Positions 48,106-60,623 of a stretch of DNA of 64,000 bases are shown here, piece after piece. The position numbers were made by a program, and so were the translations under genes. This stretch comes from Riptortus pedestris. Its lineage: Eukaryota; Arthropoda; Insecta; Hemiptera; Alydidae. The stretch lies in contig CM032232.1 in NCBI GenBank assembly GCA_019009955.1, positions 50,909,501 to 50,973,500 on the forward strand. The letters are read 5' to 3'. The stretch's first letter is position 1. Each line of letters starts with the position of its first letter. The notes below the pieces were generated by a model. It worked only from the letters and a program-made list of their open reading frames with translations. It did no database searches and was not told where the DNA came from.

Positions 48106-48814
48106 TTTTTTTTTTAAACTTAATGGACCCAAATAAACAAAAATATAAAAGTTAAAAAAAGAAACGCAGGAGCTGCGAGAGAATGACGGAGTGGCTGTCA
48201 GAGCAGAGCGGTGAAGTTTTAAAAGGGGAGAGGAAGGATTAACTTTTGGAAGATGGGACGCGGGGTAAAGTTGCCAAGATAATGGAGATGACACAGTGTG
48301 TGACAGGGCCTAATACAGCTATGTTGGCACGACTGCACTTCACATACACATGTGACACCGACTTTCCACGCTACGGACTTATCACTTTCGGAATTAAAGC
48401 CTGTGCGACAGCTCTGCTAAACTGCGGAAATCACTTGAGCAGAGTCGGGAATCGGAACTTTTTAAGCCATCAAGTCTGCCGCAGAAACCTCTAAGCCAGA
48501 AGACAAACTCACTTTAAGAGCATTCGATGAGGGAAGGACTCCAATCTAAGTTTCGCAGAGTGGTTGGTTTTATCTCTACTTTCGAGATAGCAACTCTTAC
48601 TCCTTTCCCATTTTCATCTAGAGTTACGAACAGTAATAAAAACTCTTATTGACGATCTCTATCAAACTTTTTGTTTGAACCCAACACAGAAAACAGAAAC
48701 ATAGAGGAAACAAATTCGAAATTTAACGAAAGCCTACAAAAACAATCGTGACGTCATCTAACGCGAAATATGTATTCACTTGCAAATTTTTGTTAAGTTA
48801 TTCCATAGTATTTT
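48106..48814. other. No gene recognised
   Basis: A GC-balanced patch at 48250-48500 carries an 82-codon plus frame (48246-48494) and a 77-codon minus frame. Neither is recognisable. Confidence 0.4.
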
Positions 48815-49047
48815 TGGGGCTCAGCCATGTGAGATACAGCACTGCCTTTAATCTCACATGGCTAACCTAGAGTGACGAGTTCGATTCCCGTATGGATAAA
48901 GGAATTTATTTAGTGAAGGAATTCATTAAATAAAAATTCTGAGTCCCACCCTGGCTAGAAAAGTGTGTTAACCTCTAAATAGCCCGTCCAAATTAGCCTT
49001 AGTTGCAAAAAGTGGACGTAAAAATAAAAAAAAAAACATAATATTTT
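48804..49047 (+). mobile_element. SINE family A with near-perfect target duplication
   Basis: The body (48815-49036) has GGGGCTCAGCCATGTGAG, a TAATCTCACATGGCTAACC arm, GACGAGTTCGATTCCCG as B box, and AAAAAGTGGACGTAAAAAT followed by an A-rich tail. CATAGTATTTT at 48804-48814 and CATAATATTTT at 49037-49047 form an 11-bp duplication with one change. Confidence 0.82.
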
Positions 49048-50492
49048 AGACTGAATAAATTTCAAATCGACTCGTGGAAAAAAAGTACAAAGAAAACATA
49101 CAAATATGTAAATTATTTGTGAGATCAAATGCAGCATTAGAACTGGTTTACAATTAAAAGTATCCCGAGTGTTTTAAAAGGACTCATTTGTGGTCCTGCC
49201 ATTGTCCTTTAAAAGGTGAATCCATTTTTTGAATATGAAGTTTTATTGATGAATTTTAGAAAAATATTACAGAGGTTGTTCATTTTCAAAAGGAAACGAA
49301 CATCAAACTGTTTGAAAAATTCTTTTCTATTTGTATACACACATTAACTGTAAAAAAAAAATGTACTTGACGAGTTTTATAAATCATTTTCGTAATTTGC
49401 CAAACAGTCAGAATTTTTTAATTAATATTGTTTCTCTGTTTTTTTCCCTTGTTCTCTTTCTTTATTCACTGCAGTTATGAGCATTATTTGGGCACTTGTT
49501 CACCAAACAATTTCGTGTTTGTTTATTTCGAATGGGTGGGAGACACAGTTCAATGATTTCCAGAATTATTCATGATTTTCGAAACTGTTTAACTCTAAAT
49601 CAAATTCGTCTCCTTTATTAATACTTAAAAACAAGTTTACCACTATCACTATCGTAGAAACTGCTTATAGTTGTATCACTAGGAAGTTTATAGGAAAATT
49701 GAGTAACGAGTTCTAAAGATGACTAACAAAATGCGTAAAGATGTTGAGTGATATAATAATTGAAAATCATGATAATGAACACTTGCTTGACCCAGACTAA
49801 CGCGTGAGAAACGGATATTACTGAAGTCCCATGATGGTCTCACATATAATAAAGCTCTTTGCCGCCACAAAAAAATAGAATCCTTAACACAGCATGTGGG
49901 TAACACATGTGGGCTGCGACTAGAGGTAGAAACGTTCCCTCACGCAGAGAAAACCTGCCTCTCATTTCTCAGGCGTATTATATATTAATACTTTTATTTC
50001 GCAGAGTTGGTCACTTCGGGAAGTTAGACCATACTCCCTTCGGGGAAGGCCTATAAAGAGTAAAACATAAGTAGTTTTATAAAATTTTAAAGTTTATAAG
50101 TAATATTGTTATTAGTGTATTTGTATTTTGTACCTTATAATCATGTATATATTAATTTTGTTAACTATTACTTTCCACATTTCTCTTTATAATAAAGGCT
50201 AAATTCATTCAATTTTCTTTCGCATTAACTCAGGATAGGAATTACTTCGAAGGACGTGTGAGCTTGTTATGGATTCACGCTTGGTGAAACCCAGCTTATT
50301 AGTTTTATTCTTCAGCCGCACGATTAAGACTAATCAAAGAAGGGGTAATTGTTACATCAAGATAAATATACATATAAATATATGCAAATAAATATTATTT
50401 AAATTGGTAACAGCCTTTTGGAACAATTTTTGATACGCAAAATCTGTGAGCAGAAAATAAATTAATAATATTAAAGGTATAATATTGAACGC
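49048..50492. other. No gene recognised
   Basis: AT-rich; small unsupported frames only. Confidence 0.45.
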
Positions 50493-50778
50493 TTTGGCTA
50501 AAGTGCAGTTTAGTCCACCCCCCCCCCCCGGTACGCCATATTGTTTCGTGACCGTCTAAGGATCTAACAAATAAGGTGGGATAAAAAAAATTAACTTAAA
50601 ATTAAAATCCCCAACCTCGGTTAAAACCACCGATGGCGTATTTTGGAAATTTTTGAATGCGGTCACTACAGTCAAAAGTGTTATAAAAGATAAAGTTAGA
50701 AAAACAAAATGGCCGCGGTCGTCATTTTGAAAAGTGCACCACCAAGGGCGGGGACTAAACTACACTTTCACCAACACT
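50493..50778. mobile_element. MITE-like element with terminal inverted repeats
   Basis: The left end, TTTGGCTAAAGTGCAGTTTA followed by GTCC, matches the complement of the right end, GGACTAAACTACACTTTCAC followed by CAA, over about 25 bp with a few changes. The body is about 285 bp, includes a C homopolymer and a GC-rich AATGGCCGCGGTCGTC block, and has no coding capacity. The target duplication could not be resolved, so the superfamily is unknown. Confidence 0.6.
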
Positions 50779-52021
50779 TTGAGTTATCAGCATAAAGTTG
50801 AACGAGAAGTTGGTCAATGGGCAACTTTGGTCAACAGATTTTATTTGGTTATTGGAAACTTCAAAAAGATCCAAAATTGAATCAAAAATGAGCCCGCCTA
50901 TATTTTAACGTCATCTGGCCCGAATTGTGGTCTTACAGAATTTTGCAAGTTTCAGAGATGCATCTACATTTGAAAAAAAAATATTTCTGCATGCATTTGA
51001 GATTAAGTAGCAAGTCCCTATTTCGTGAATGTTTTGGTGGGTTTCCTCCCAATTCAAATTATTTTCCCTCTCGAGATCCATACTTCAATATAGCAGGAGG
51101 TGAATTGTCTTGTTAAGCTTCAAGGGATGAAATTATTGAATTGTTGGCAAACTAAAATTCACTCTATCAAGAAATAAAACAGGCACTAGGTGACTTATTA
51201 AGAGCGTTTTCGATCACTAACGACAGTAAACCTCTAATTAAATTCTACTACTAATGAGAATTGGATATATCTTTTGTACTCAGAAAGTCTATTACTATTC
51301 TTATACCCAAAACTACAAACGAGAAATAAATGTATTTCCACTTTATGTATAATAGTAAGAATAAAACCGAAAATACACCATCAATACTGGAGGGTATGGA
51401 GGAAATTTTTCTTCAATCAAGCGATGACTAAAGCGATTTGAGTTTGAAATGTTGAACCGGTCTACAGGTATGAGCGGCCACTTTCTCTAAGCCACACCTA
51501 CTGCACTATAGCCCAGACAGAAATGCCAACATAACCTATATCCCTTCAGCCTAAATACCCTCCAAAGGTTAAATCCTTCCTAATTATAATAAACGAGTTA
51601 CAGAGAAATTTAAACTGATAAAGCAGCATAATAATTTTAATTATTAGTGATAGATGTCCCATTATACAGGATAAGAAAGGCGCAGTCTTAAGATTGATTG
51701 GACCGTGATAGCTACCTTATTATCCCTCCTCTAGCCATATTCTTCCAGCTGATGAAACCGGTAGTTAAAAAATGAATATTTAATGAAGGAAGACATCTTT
51801 TTTATTCCTTTCATAATGTTAATATTGAAAGATATTGTTCTTGGGCAAGTATTAGAAGACCTGATAAGTCGTTGGCTCTACCGTTTTAGTATTGTGGTAT
51901 TGGTTTTACTGATAAAGACGTTAAATGATAAGAATGACCTGCCGATAACCTCAAAAGAGATTGGATGTATTTACAAGAACATAACTATTCAAGATTGTTA
52001 ATTAGGAAAACATTTAAAAAG
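50779..52021. other. No gene recognised
   Basis: AT-rich. A CTGATGAAACCGG string at about 51750 resembles half a hammerhead core but lacks the remainder. Confidence 0.45.
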
Positions 52022-52605
52022 TCCGTCACGCAGGGGCTGCGTAAACTAAGCAGATTTCCCACGTGAAGTTTAACAATAGAGAAATTTCACGAGAGTCGAG
52101 CAGTTAAGGAAACGGGCGAACTAGCTTTTGGCAGGAAAGTCACCCGTCCGTTAGTCGCCCAGATTTAATAAAAATGCAAATATCTCGGTTAATATTCAAG
52201 ATAGAGAATAAATGTATATAACAATATTTATAGTAAATTTAATTTGCAATAAGATTGATTCTGTACAATTTGTCGATCCGACGTATAGTAACAAAGATAT
52301 TTCGAATTTTCGAAAATCCTCCCCTCTAAACCCCCCCCCACCCACTGATCCGATTTCAGCCGTTAACGAACTTTATCTTTCTTTTTACATAAAACAACTA
52401 AATATCGAGTTTGGTAACGATCAAACAAAAATTGCGACCGCTAGAGCGGTAACAGACAAATATATATATATATATATATAGTTTTGAACGGACTTCATTT
52501 TCGTCATCTACTAGGTAGGATCGATGGCCATTTGAAGAAAAATTTCGAAAATTCTGCCATGAGTACAACATCAATAGCTGATTTCTCTTAAGGGAAATCT
52601 GCTAA
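52022..52605 (+). mobile_element. Helentron-like family B, complete
   Basis: It begins TCCGTCACGCAGGGGCTGCG, then TAAGCAGATTTCCCACGTG. It ends GATTTCTCTTAAGGGAAATC, a hairpin with one mismatch, followed by TGCTAA at 52600-52605. The microsatellite is short here (TA, about 52459-52480). At 584 bp it is close in length to the copy at 45133. Confidence 0.82.
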
Positions 52606-54698
52606 AACCAAATATTATTTACTTGCACGAAGTTAATTATAATATATATCAAGCATTAGATTGCTACTATACTTTAGACACTATAAGTTCTAATCTTGTA
52701 ATAATTCACCTCCAATACGTGCAGCAATAATATTTAGAGATCGTAGAATTTATTCACCAATGTATTTAAACAAATTATACAATAAATATTTTTATAACAA
52801 CCAGCTGAGCAATAAAAACTCTCCAGAATTCACAGTATTATAATACGAGTGTTTCTCGGAAGTAATTACACATTTCTTGAAAGAAACAAAGGCTGAACGC
52901 TACATAACTAAAAAAAAAAAAAGGGTAATTTATGACATTTGGCTAAATGTTTACGTGAGAGAAGGGAGAAAGCTGAGCTCATCAAAGACCCCAAGAGCCT
53001 TTTGAAAGGGAAACCTCAAATTAAAAATGATTGTCTCCATATAAATGACATTGGATTGAAAGGAGGAAGTGGGGAAAATATTAATCCCAGCACCTTGGAT
53101 AGGTTTGCGCAAGAAAAAAAAATCGACTATTTAATATAATTCTGATGAATTATTATTAATGACATAACAAGTTCAAAAGTATTGACTAACTGCATTGTTA
53201 TTTCACGGGGGATAATCAATATTGATGGGATTATCCCATCCTCTCCACAAGACGGTAATAGGAAAAAAAGCTGAGGGTTTATTCATCACGTTGGACTAAT
53301 AAATTATATTGTCAATAATATTGGGCATCAAAGTTAGAGGTTATAGATAAGGGTTTGCCAACACTCTTGAAAGCAACGTCAAACCTTCTCTGACCTTTCA
53401 GTAGATTGGTCTGGCATTTATTAATATATAATATTTGATTCTATTGACAATCAGAATTAAGAAATGTAATAGAATAAACATAAAATCTCCTTTTATTCTG
53501 AACTCCAAATTTTTATAATCACTATATTAGACCAAACCCAGTTTATATGGAGTTGAGATTTACTAAAACATTTCCTTAAGGCTAAATTCAGTTGTGAAAT
53601 TTAAGTGAGTTGTTCTAGAGAAAAAAACCCGTTAAGGAACAACTTTAAAAACAGTAACAAAAAGACTGTTTTTTACATACATAAAACCAAATGGAATGAG
53701 TAGGAATAAATGGCGAAGGGTATCAGAACTGACTGTATAACGAAATGTCCGACACGATATAGACAGCCACAGGAACCAGCCCGTGAAATGTGTTCTGCCA
53801 ACTAGTTTGCTTCACAATCCCCAGAACCAGTTGGGAGTGCAGTTTCATTTCGGAAAATATTACAACTCCACGTTTTATCCGAGGAAATTCCACAATATTT
53901 TTGCAAATCGATAAAACGTGCGTAAAATCATCCTACAATTAATTTCAATAGGACTAAACGACGATAAGTGTTAACGGTAAACATATCTTTCAAATATTCT
54001 CACACAAATGTTTCTATAACGTATTTATTTCTTTTTGTCTTCGGTCAGACCTTTTAATTCCTCGCAATTACCACAAGTCCCTTAATCACACTTGTTGTAG
54101 GGTCTGAGGAAAAGGGCTTAGCCTAAAGGCGTTTGGAGCCGAAGGGCTTCAGCGGTTTGGTCTAGCAAAGGGCTTTGAGAGGGAACATCCTTTGGCCGAG
54201 CAATCCCTTGTGTGCAGCGACCAGCAATTAACCTGGATAGCTTCCTCCCTTAGCTACCTCTTCCGTCAGAATTACATTCGGGGAAAGTAAAAAAAAATGT
54301 TTGAACAAAATCGCCATTTCATTTGGAGCGAGGGAGGATCTATGAACCTTTCATATATTTAAGAATATATTAGTTTCACAAGGCATTGGCTGTCTATAAA
54401 AAATATTCTGCAAAAGATATTAACTGCCGGATTAGAGAAGATAAGAAGGGCAAGACTCATTTTATTTTTATTTCAACGGAAAAACATAAATCTTACTTTA
54501 ATCTTTTATAATTATTTATTTATCCGAGTTGTTATTTAACCATGGCCTTCTCATAACACGAGGAAAAGAGGGAGGAAATCCTGGAATGTTTGCATAAATT
54601 ACTCCTTCTTCCACAGTAATTATGTTCTTGAAATAAATAAATGTTTGTTACATATATAAATCAACAACTACACAGTACACTCTGTAGTCAAAAGAATG
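52606..54698. other. No gene recognised
   Basis: Frame 52939-53139 (66 codons) begins with a non-ATG codon and has no known motif. A GC-balanced patch at 54090-54260 has no frame of note. Confidence 0.45.
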
Positions 54699-55265
54699 CC
54701 CCTTATGGCAAAAAGTAAGTACATTGCGTTCAAGGGAAGATCCCTTATGGCAGGAAGTACATACAAATTACGTTCAAGGGAAGATCCCTTATGGCAGAAA
54801 GTAAATGCATTGCGTTCAAGGGAAGGATTCCTTATGGCAGAAAGTAAATGCATTGCGTTCAAGGGAAAACTCCTTATGGCAGAAAGTAAATACATTGCGT
54901 TCAAGGGAAGATCCCTTATGTCAGAAAGTAAATACATTGCGTTCAAGGGAAGATTCCCTTATGGCAGAAAGTAAATACATTGCGTTCAAGGGAAGATTCC
55001 CTTATGGCAGAAAGTAAATACATTGCGTTCAAGGGAAGATACCTTATGGCAGAAAGTAAATACATTGCGTTCAAATCAAAATTCCTTTTGCAAAAAGTAA
55101 ATACATTGCATTCAAGTTCCTTATGGCAGAAGAAAAAAAAGTTTATTGCACCCAGTGCAAGATCATTTGCTGTAGGAAATAAGTGTGAGGTCTGCGTTTA
55201 AGGGTAGATTGCTTATGGCTGGAAAAGTATTGCACCCAAGGGGAGATTTCTAATGGCAGAGAGGA
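54699..55265 (+). repeat. Minisatellite, 42-44 bp unit, about 11 clear copies
   Basis: The unit runs CCTTATGGCAGAAAGTAAAT, ACATTGCGTTCAAGGGAAGA and two to four more bases. Unit starts at 54701, 54743, 54787, 54830, 54872, 54914, 54957, 55000, 55042 and 55084 give periods of 42, 44, 43, 42, 42, 43, 43, 42 and 42. A shortened copy begins at 55119, and two or three degraded copies reach about 55265. There are no spacers between units. The 92-codon frames on both strands arise from the repeat and shift with unit length, so protein coding is unlikely. Confidence 0.9.
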
Positions 55266-55895
55266 TTTTTGTTCACGGTAAGTAGTGTAAAATTAGCGAT
55301 TGACTAAAAATTAAGCTGCTTTGAATCCTCAAACCCAGAAAAACATCGTTCAGAATACTCTTGGCGTTTAAAGCAATATAAAATTCACTAAGAGATATGA
55401 TTTAATTAAGTGCGATGAGAAAACTTAAATTGGCCATGCGAAATATATTAATGTGTGTGGAGGCAAATTAGGGCAGAGTATAATAGATAAGTGAGACAGA
55501 GTGGTGGTGACCAATTGAACCCGCCCTGGCTGAAGGAAGTTTAATATCCTGCCCGGCTGAATGAGATAATAGCAGAGCCTAGCTCACCACCATCTTCCTA
55601 CACCAGAGGCTATATCAAAACACTTCACCGTCTAGCAGACCGTCTCATTAGATAGTGGATAGTATTAGCAGCTTGGATAAGCACCTGACAAATACTATTT
55701 AATTCCATTAACGTGGCACTCATGAATATTCAAGTGGATTAGAATAGGTGAAGTATTTGCCGTTTCCTAAGGAACGCACTTCAACTCCCTCCACAATACC
55801 TATAAGGTTTGTTAGACTTTCTATTTAAATTTGCGAGATACATTTTTAAGGGTTTCGGGCCATTCTAAGAGCAACGGTATCAAAATTAAAAAAAG
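55266..55895. other. No gene recognised
   Basis: AT-rich interval between the minisatellite and the next Helentron-like copy. Confidence 0.45.
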
Positions 55896-56538
<643 letters not shown>

Positions 56539-56544
56539 TATTGT

Positions 56545-57060
56545 CTTATCTGTCTGTACTCCTGTTTGTATCTCAATCACTCAAAAACATCACACAAGAC
56601 GTCTATGATTTTTTATATATTCATAAGTCAAAATCCCAAGGTACAACTGGGGTTCTATGAGAATTCGAATTTTTAATGTCCAAGAGTGGGGGCTTACTTC
56701 GTTGATATATTGGTTTCATCGAGAGAATGTAAAGACCATATTGTGTTTAGAATACAGATAATAGTCATACTGCGTCATTCAATTTCATCAAATTTTGACC
56801 AGACTTCTGAGTGCCAAAGACATAGTCATTTATGAAACTGTCTCAATAGAATTGAGAACGTTGTTTTTTTTTATATGTATTGCGGGAATGAATGTTGTTA
56901 TTATGCTCTATATTGTATTGTAATATCACTCTGAAGAGTGGGGGGCGCTTTACTTCAACGTCAAAATTGATAAACGTCAATATCCTCGTTAATATTGATA
57001 TCATCTGGAAAATGCAATGCATATTTTGTTTAGAATACATTTTCGGGCCCTAAAGTTTTA
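56545..57060 (+). repeat. Possible decayed family C material
   Basis: ACTCAAAAACATCACACAAG, then ATAAGTCAAAATCCCAAGG, a GAGTGGGGGCTTAC block and a second GAGTGGGGGGCGCTTTAC block at about 56936 recall family C. The match is loose. Confidence 0.3.
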
Positions 57061-58500
57061 TTTGGATTTATGAATTTTAAAATTGTTGACAACAAAATTG
57101 ATTTTTTTGATTTCATGAATTTCATTAAATCCTTCAATATTCATCCAATAGTTATCATTCCTGGTATCATTCTTAAAACTATAACATGTCTGAAATTTGA
57201 TTCCAAGGACCATTTAGTGCTGACGTCAATGCAATCTGCTCATTTCGACTAGAAACCAGTATTATTGGTCAATTCATTCACGTATTACAGCTATATTAAT
57301 CATTAACTCGCCTGAAGGTAAGTTTTTAAATCACAGGGCAGTTGCTATAAGTGGTTACTGGATATTTCTGTTATGTTGTGATTATGAGGAGATAATTCCC
57401 CTGATAAGTTAATCCAATCCCTAAATCCTAACTGAAAAATTCAACCAGTCAAAGTAGGGTAACACGGCTACTTAACAATAAACCCTCGACAGGACTTCTT
57501 TCATCAGACAATCTTTAAATAGGATTAAATTGTTCACCTGATCTGGGATTAATTGCAGTTTTAATTTTCATCTAGAGATTTATTTTTCTCTATATTCCAT
57601 ATGAGATTTATTTTTACTAATCTAAATCTCTAGGGAATTGAGCAATACAATTCACGAAAAAGCAAACTTTAAAGACTGTGGGCATACTCTTCTCAGTGGC
57701 GACTGTATTCAACAGCTCATCTTCGATGTTCCCAGTCAGATGTCTAGAATATTATAAATAACACAAGTTTATTTGATAAACAAATTTTAAATAGATTCAA
57801 AAACTTCAGAAAAATGGATTTGTCTAAAAAAAAAAACTAGATGGAAGGACGAAAACATGTTAATAACACCCTCATTATTGCACGTAACTATTAGACAAAT
57901 ATCAACTATACGTAATAAACGTATTTCAACAAATTTCCCAAATCACAATACAGGTAAATTATGGAACAATAATTATACAGTTGGGCAATTGGCAATCAGA
58001 AATTCACAGAGAGAAGCAAACACACGACACCCCCTCCCCTTTGACAGTAGCAGAACAAGGTAAACAAAACCCTTACTGTACCAACACACTAGTGCATCCT
58101 TTGATCTCAAAGCTTTGAGGAGGTCAAAATGCACTGCATTGCCTAACTTATAACTGACCTTGAATAATCTTGATACGGGATATCGATGAGGACAATAATT
58201 AAGAAATATTTCCACCTATACCAATATTTATTTGTCAGATTTAGGATTACATTCTGCATCTTAAGAGTTACCAAACCTTCCATAACCTGGTCATGACTTC
58301 CCCTGTGAACCTACTCAATATATATCCAAGGTTGCACCCACTTTGAGTTAACTCTTTATTACAGATTTACCTTTCAAGGGCCAGTTCATCGTCAGTAGTC
58401 TGTTAGAGCAATAACACATAAAATATGGGAAAATATTCGGCAATGATTTTTTACAGCAATAACATTAGTCCTAGGAATTAAAACAGTTAAAAAAAAACAA
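57061..58500. other. No gene recognised; short inverted repeats and hammerhead-like phrases
   Basis: The minus strand of 57450-57520 has GTCTGATGAAAGAAGTCCTG followed by TCGA. The minus strand of 58350-58415 has CTGACGATGAACTGGCCCTT followed by GAAAGG. CTAGAGATTTA at 57572 pairs with TAAATCTCTAG at about 57623. No gene is supported. Confidence 0.4.
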
Positions 58501-58640
58501 CATTAATCTCATATAATTTAAAACCTTAACACAAATAAATACACCCCTATTCTTCCCATAATTATAACCTACTATTTAAGGGGAAATCGAGAGAGGGGTA
58601 TTTGTTTATTTTTAAGGCTTTAAATAATATGAGATTAATG
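58501..58640. repeat. Inverted repeat, about 50-bp arms
   Basis: CATTAATCTCATATAATTTA and the following AAACCTTAACACAAATAAAT (left arm to 58551) are the near-complement of 58593-58640, which ends AATATGAGATTAATG. The loop is about 40 bp. It could be a small foldback/MITE relic. Confidence 0.75.
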
Positions 58641-59059
58641 TAATTTTCTGTGTTACTATTTTAACAAAGCAGTAAAGATGAGCCTAGCTCTGTAATATGA
58701 AGATTGAATCAAGTAGAGGTATTGAACTTCTCTCCAACCACGGATGTATACATCAATCCCAACAGCCAAGAGATTCAAGTTGGTATTCAACATCGTGAGA
58801 CAGACAGTTAAGGAACTAAGTGTATAAATCACAAATCCTCCATGAAATGCCGTGTAAATTGTCCTGGTTGAGCCAAATTATTATTATTGTATGGTTCTCA
58901 ATTGTTATGACTTTTTAAATCAACATTTTATACGTATAGTCGACTAAGAGTTATAATAACTTACAAGATACTTACCGGATTGAAGTAGTATTGTGTTTAT
59001 TACTAAATGTTATCGGATAATATTTTATGACAATACGAAGAAAGTTCATTTCCTCGATC
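58641..59059. other. No gene recognised
   Basis: AT-rich; no feature found. Confidence 0.45.
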
Positions 59060-59320
59060 TGCACGCAATTGCCTGGCACTGCGTAAACTAAGCAGATTTC
59101 CAACGTGGTATAATAGATGATGATATAATATATCAAACCCGATTTTCTCCGGGCAAAACTGAAAACGATTTGGAATTTGAATTGGAAACGAGATGATGAG
59201 TGATAAAATTGGTTGAAGTAAAAATCCCATGTTTAGGAGTGGGGGGGGGGGGCTGAGAGCAAAAACCAAAATCGAATTACAAATAACTCGCTATAATATT
59301 CGAATTAGTATCAATATCTG
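59060..59320 (+). mobile_element. Helentron-like family B, 5' fragment
   Basis: ACTGCGTAAACTAAGCAGAT with TTCCAACGTGG marks the 5' subterminal region. It is followed by a G homopolymer (about 59238-59251) and a GAGAGCAAAAACCAAAATCG block. The 3' half is missing. Confidence 0.6.
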
Positions 59321-59919
59321 AAGAAATGTTTCGAAAATCTGCTGCGAGAGGTGGGAAACAGTCGCATAAACAAAGACATCATTAGGTCTGTGAGGAAGAA
59401 GGTCATCGTAAAGCTGGAGCCTTGATACGCAGGCTGATGATGGGCCGTGGGAAAGATGATTAGTTAAGGAAGGAGGAGTTGCGTCAGTGGTTTCGTCACG
59501 AGCCGATCCTAAGATACAGCCAGCCTCCTCCAAGAAGGGCCAACACCTGCTCCACCAGCATCCTGTAGCCTACCCTCGCCCAATATTACCCAATACAAAT
59601 AAAGTTTGATGCAATGGCCGAAAATTAATAGTCGATCTTTTTGGCCCTTAGAGCCAATTTATAACCAACAATTGTAACAAGAGTCAGGTACACTTCCCTT
59701 TCGCTCGTTGTAAAAATCCATGGCGGAGGTCATACATAAATAAAACAAGATTTCCAAAGTGTATGACAAACTGCTGATCAAATCTCACAGTATATTCTAT
59801 ATTTCTAAATAAAATCCAAAGAATAAAATGAATAGAATTAGGAGTTTTCTGAAGGGTGCAAACCAAGAATATACGAAAGCCTCGCTTAATATTACAGTAA
59901 AATTTAAATTATTTTAATA
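59321..59919. other. No gene recognised
   Basis: A GC-balanced patch at 59340-59590 carries an 80-codon minus frame (59291-59533) that I cannot assign. Confidence 0.4.
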
Positions 59920-60623
59920 ATTTATACGGTAAATATTAATTGAAAACAGAATTTAGTATTTAAGCTAGGAATAAGACATTTTGTGATGTATTCGCTTATT
60001 GTTAAAGTGTGATGAGTAAAAGTGGGCGTTTGCAAAAGACTGAAAAGGAAGAAAGTCTGCGTAAACTAAGCAGATTATTCACGTGCTGGTATAAAACTAC
60101 TGATCTCATGTCATCACATGCTCGGGCTGAAAATCAGAAAGTGAGAATTACTCGCTTAATATTTGAGTTACGAAAAAAAGGATAGAGCATCAATATTTTA
60201 ACAAGATTGGTTCTATAACATTTTTCGATTTGACTCATAATAACGGAGATATTTTTAAGTTTTGCCCCCCCCCCCAAACCCCCAATTTCTAGTCTGATGT
60301 CTACCAATAACAAATACCTATGATCTTTAGTGTTGAATGAAACGAGTCCCTAAAGGGAAATCTGCGAAAACAATTGTAGAAAAATTGAATAAGACTGATT
60401 ATATAACATTTTTCAATCCAACTTATACTTCGAATTTTAGACCGTCCGACATCAGACCTTAAAGACTAGATCTTGTTTTATATATGATACGCTTAAACAT
60501 CTAGTTTGGTTTCGACCGCTTTTTAAAAAGGACTCATTTTCGCCTAGACGGTCGGAAATTAATTGAAAACTGTGTCTTGAATAAAACCTCAATAGTTAAT
60601 TTCCCTATTGGGAAATATGCTAA
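59920..60623 (+). mobile_element. Compound Helentron-like family B copy
   Basis: An old-subfamily 5' interior piece (59935-60050: ACAGAATTTAGTATTTAAGC, AAAAGTGGGCGTTTGC) abuts a second start at about 60053 (GTCTGCGTAAACTAAGCAGA). The second unit continues through CATTTTTCGATTTGACTCAT and a C homopolymer to AATTTCCCTATTGGGAAATA followed by TGCTAA (60618-60623). The hairpin arms are kept although the loop differs. It also contains an internal CCCTAAAGGGAAATCTGCG at about 60346, a second 3'-end-like motif, so at least two elements are joined or nested. Confidence 0.65.

Noticed and set aside
48815..49036. tRNA gene suggested by the B-box-like GAGTTCGATTCCC
   Set aside because: The sequence cannot fold as a cloverleaf, is dispersed in many copies with target duplications, and is better explained as a SINE head.
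51745..51790. CTGATGAAACCGG as a hammerhead core
   Set aside because: The GAAA segment follows without room for stem II, so the core is incomplete.
54668..55201. A 14-residue repeat protein in the minisatellite
   Set aside because: The unit length varies between 42 and 44 bp, so no frame is maintained, and equally long frames occur on the opposite strand.
54699..55265. CRISPR-like array
   Set aside because: Units are contiguous without unique spacers, and the context is eukaryotic.
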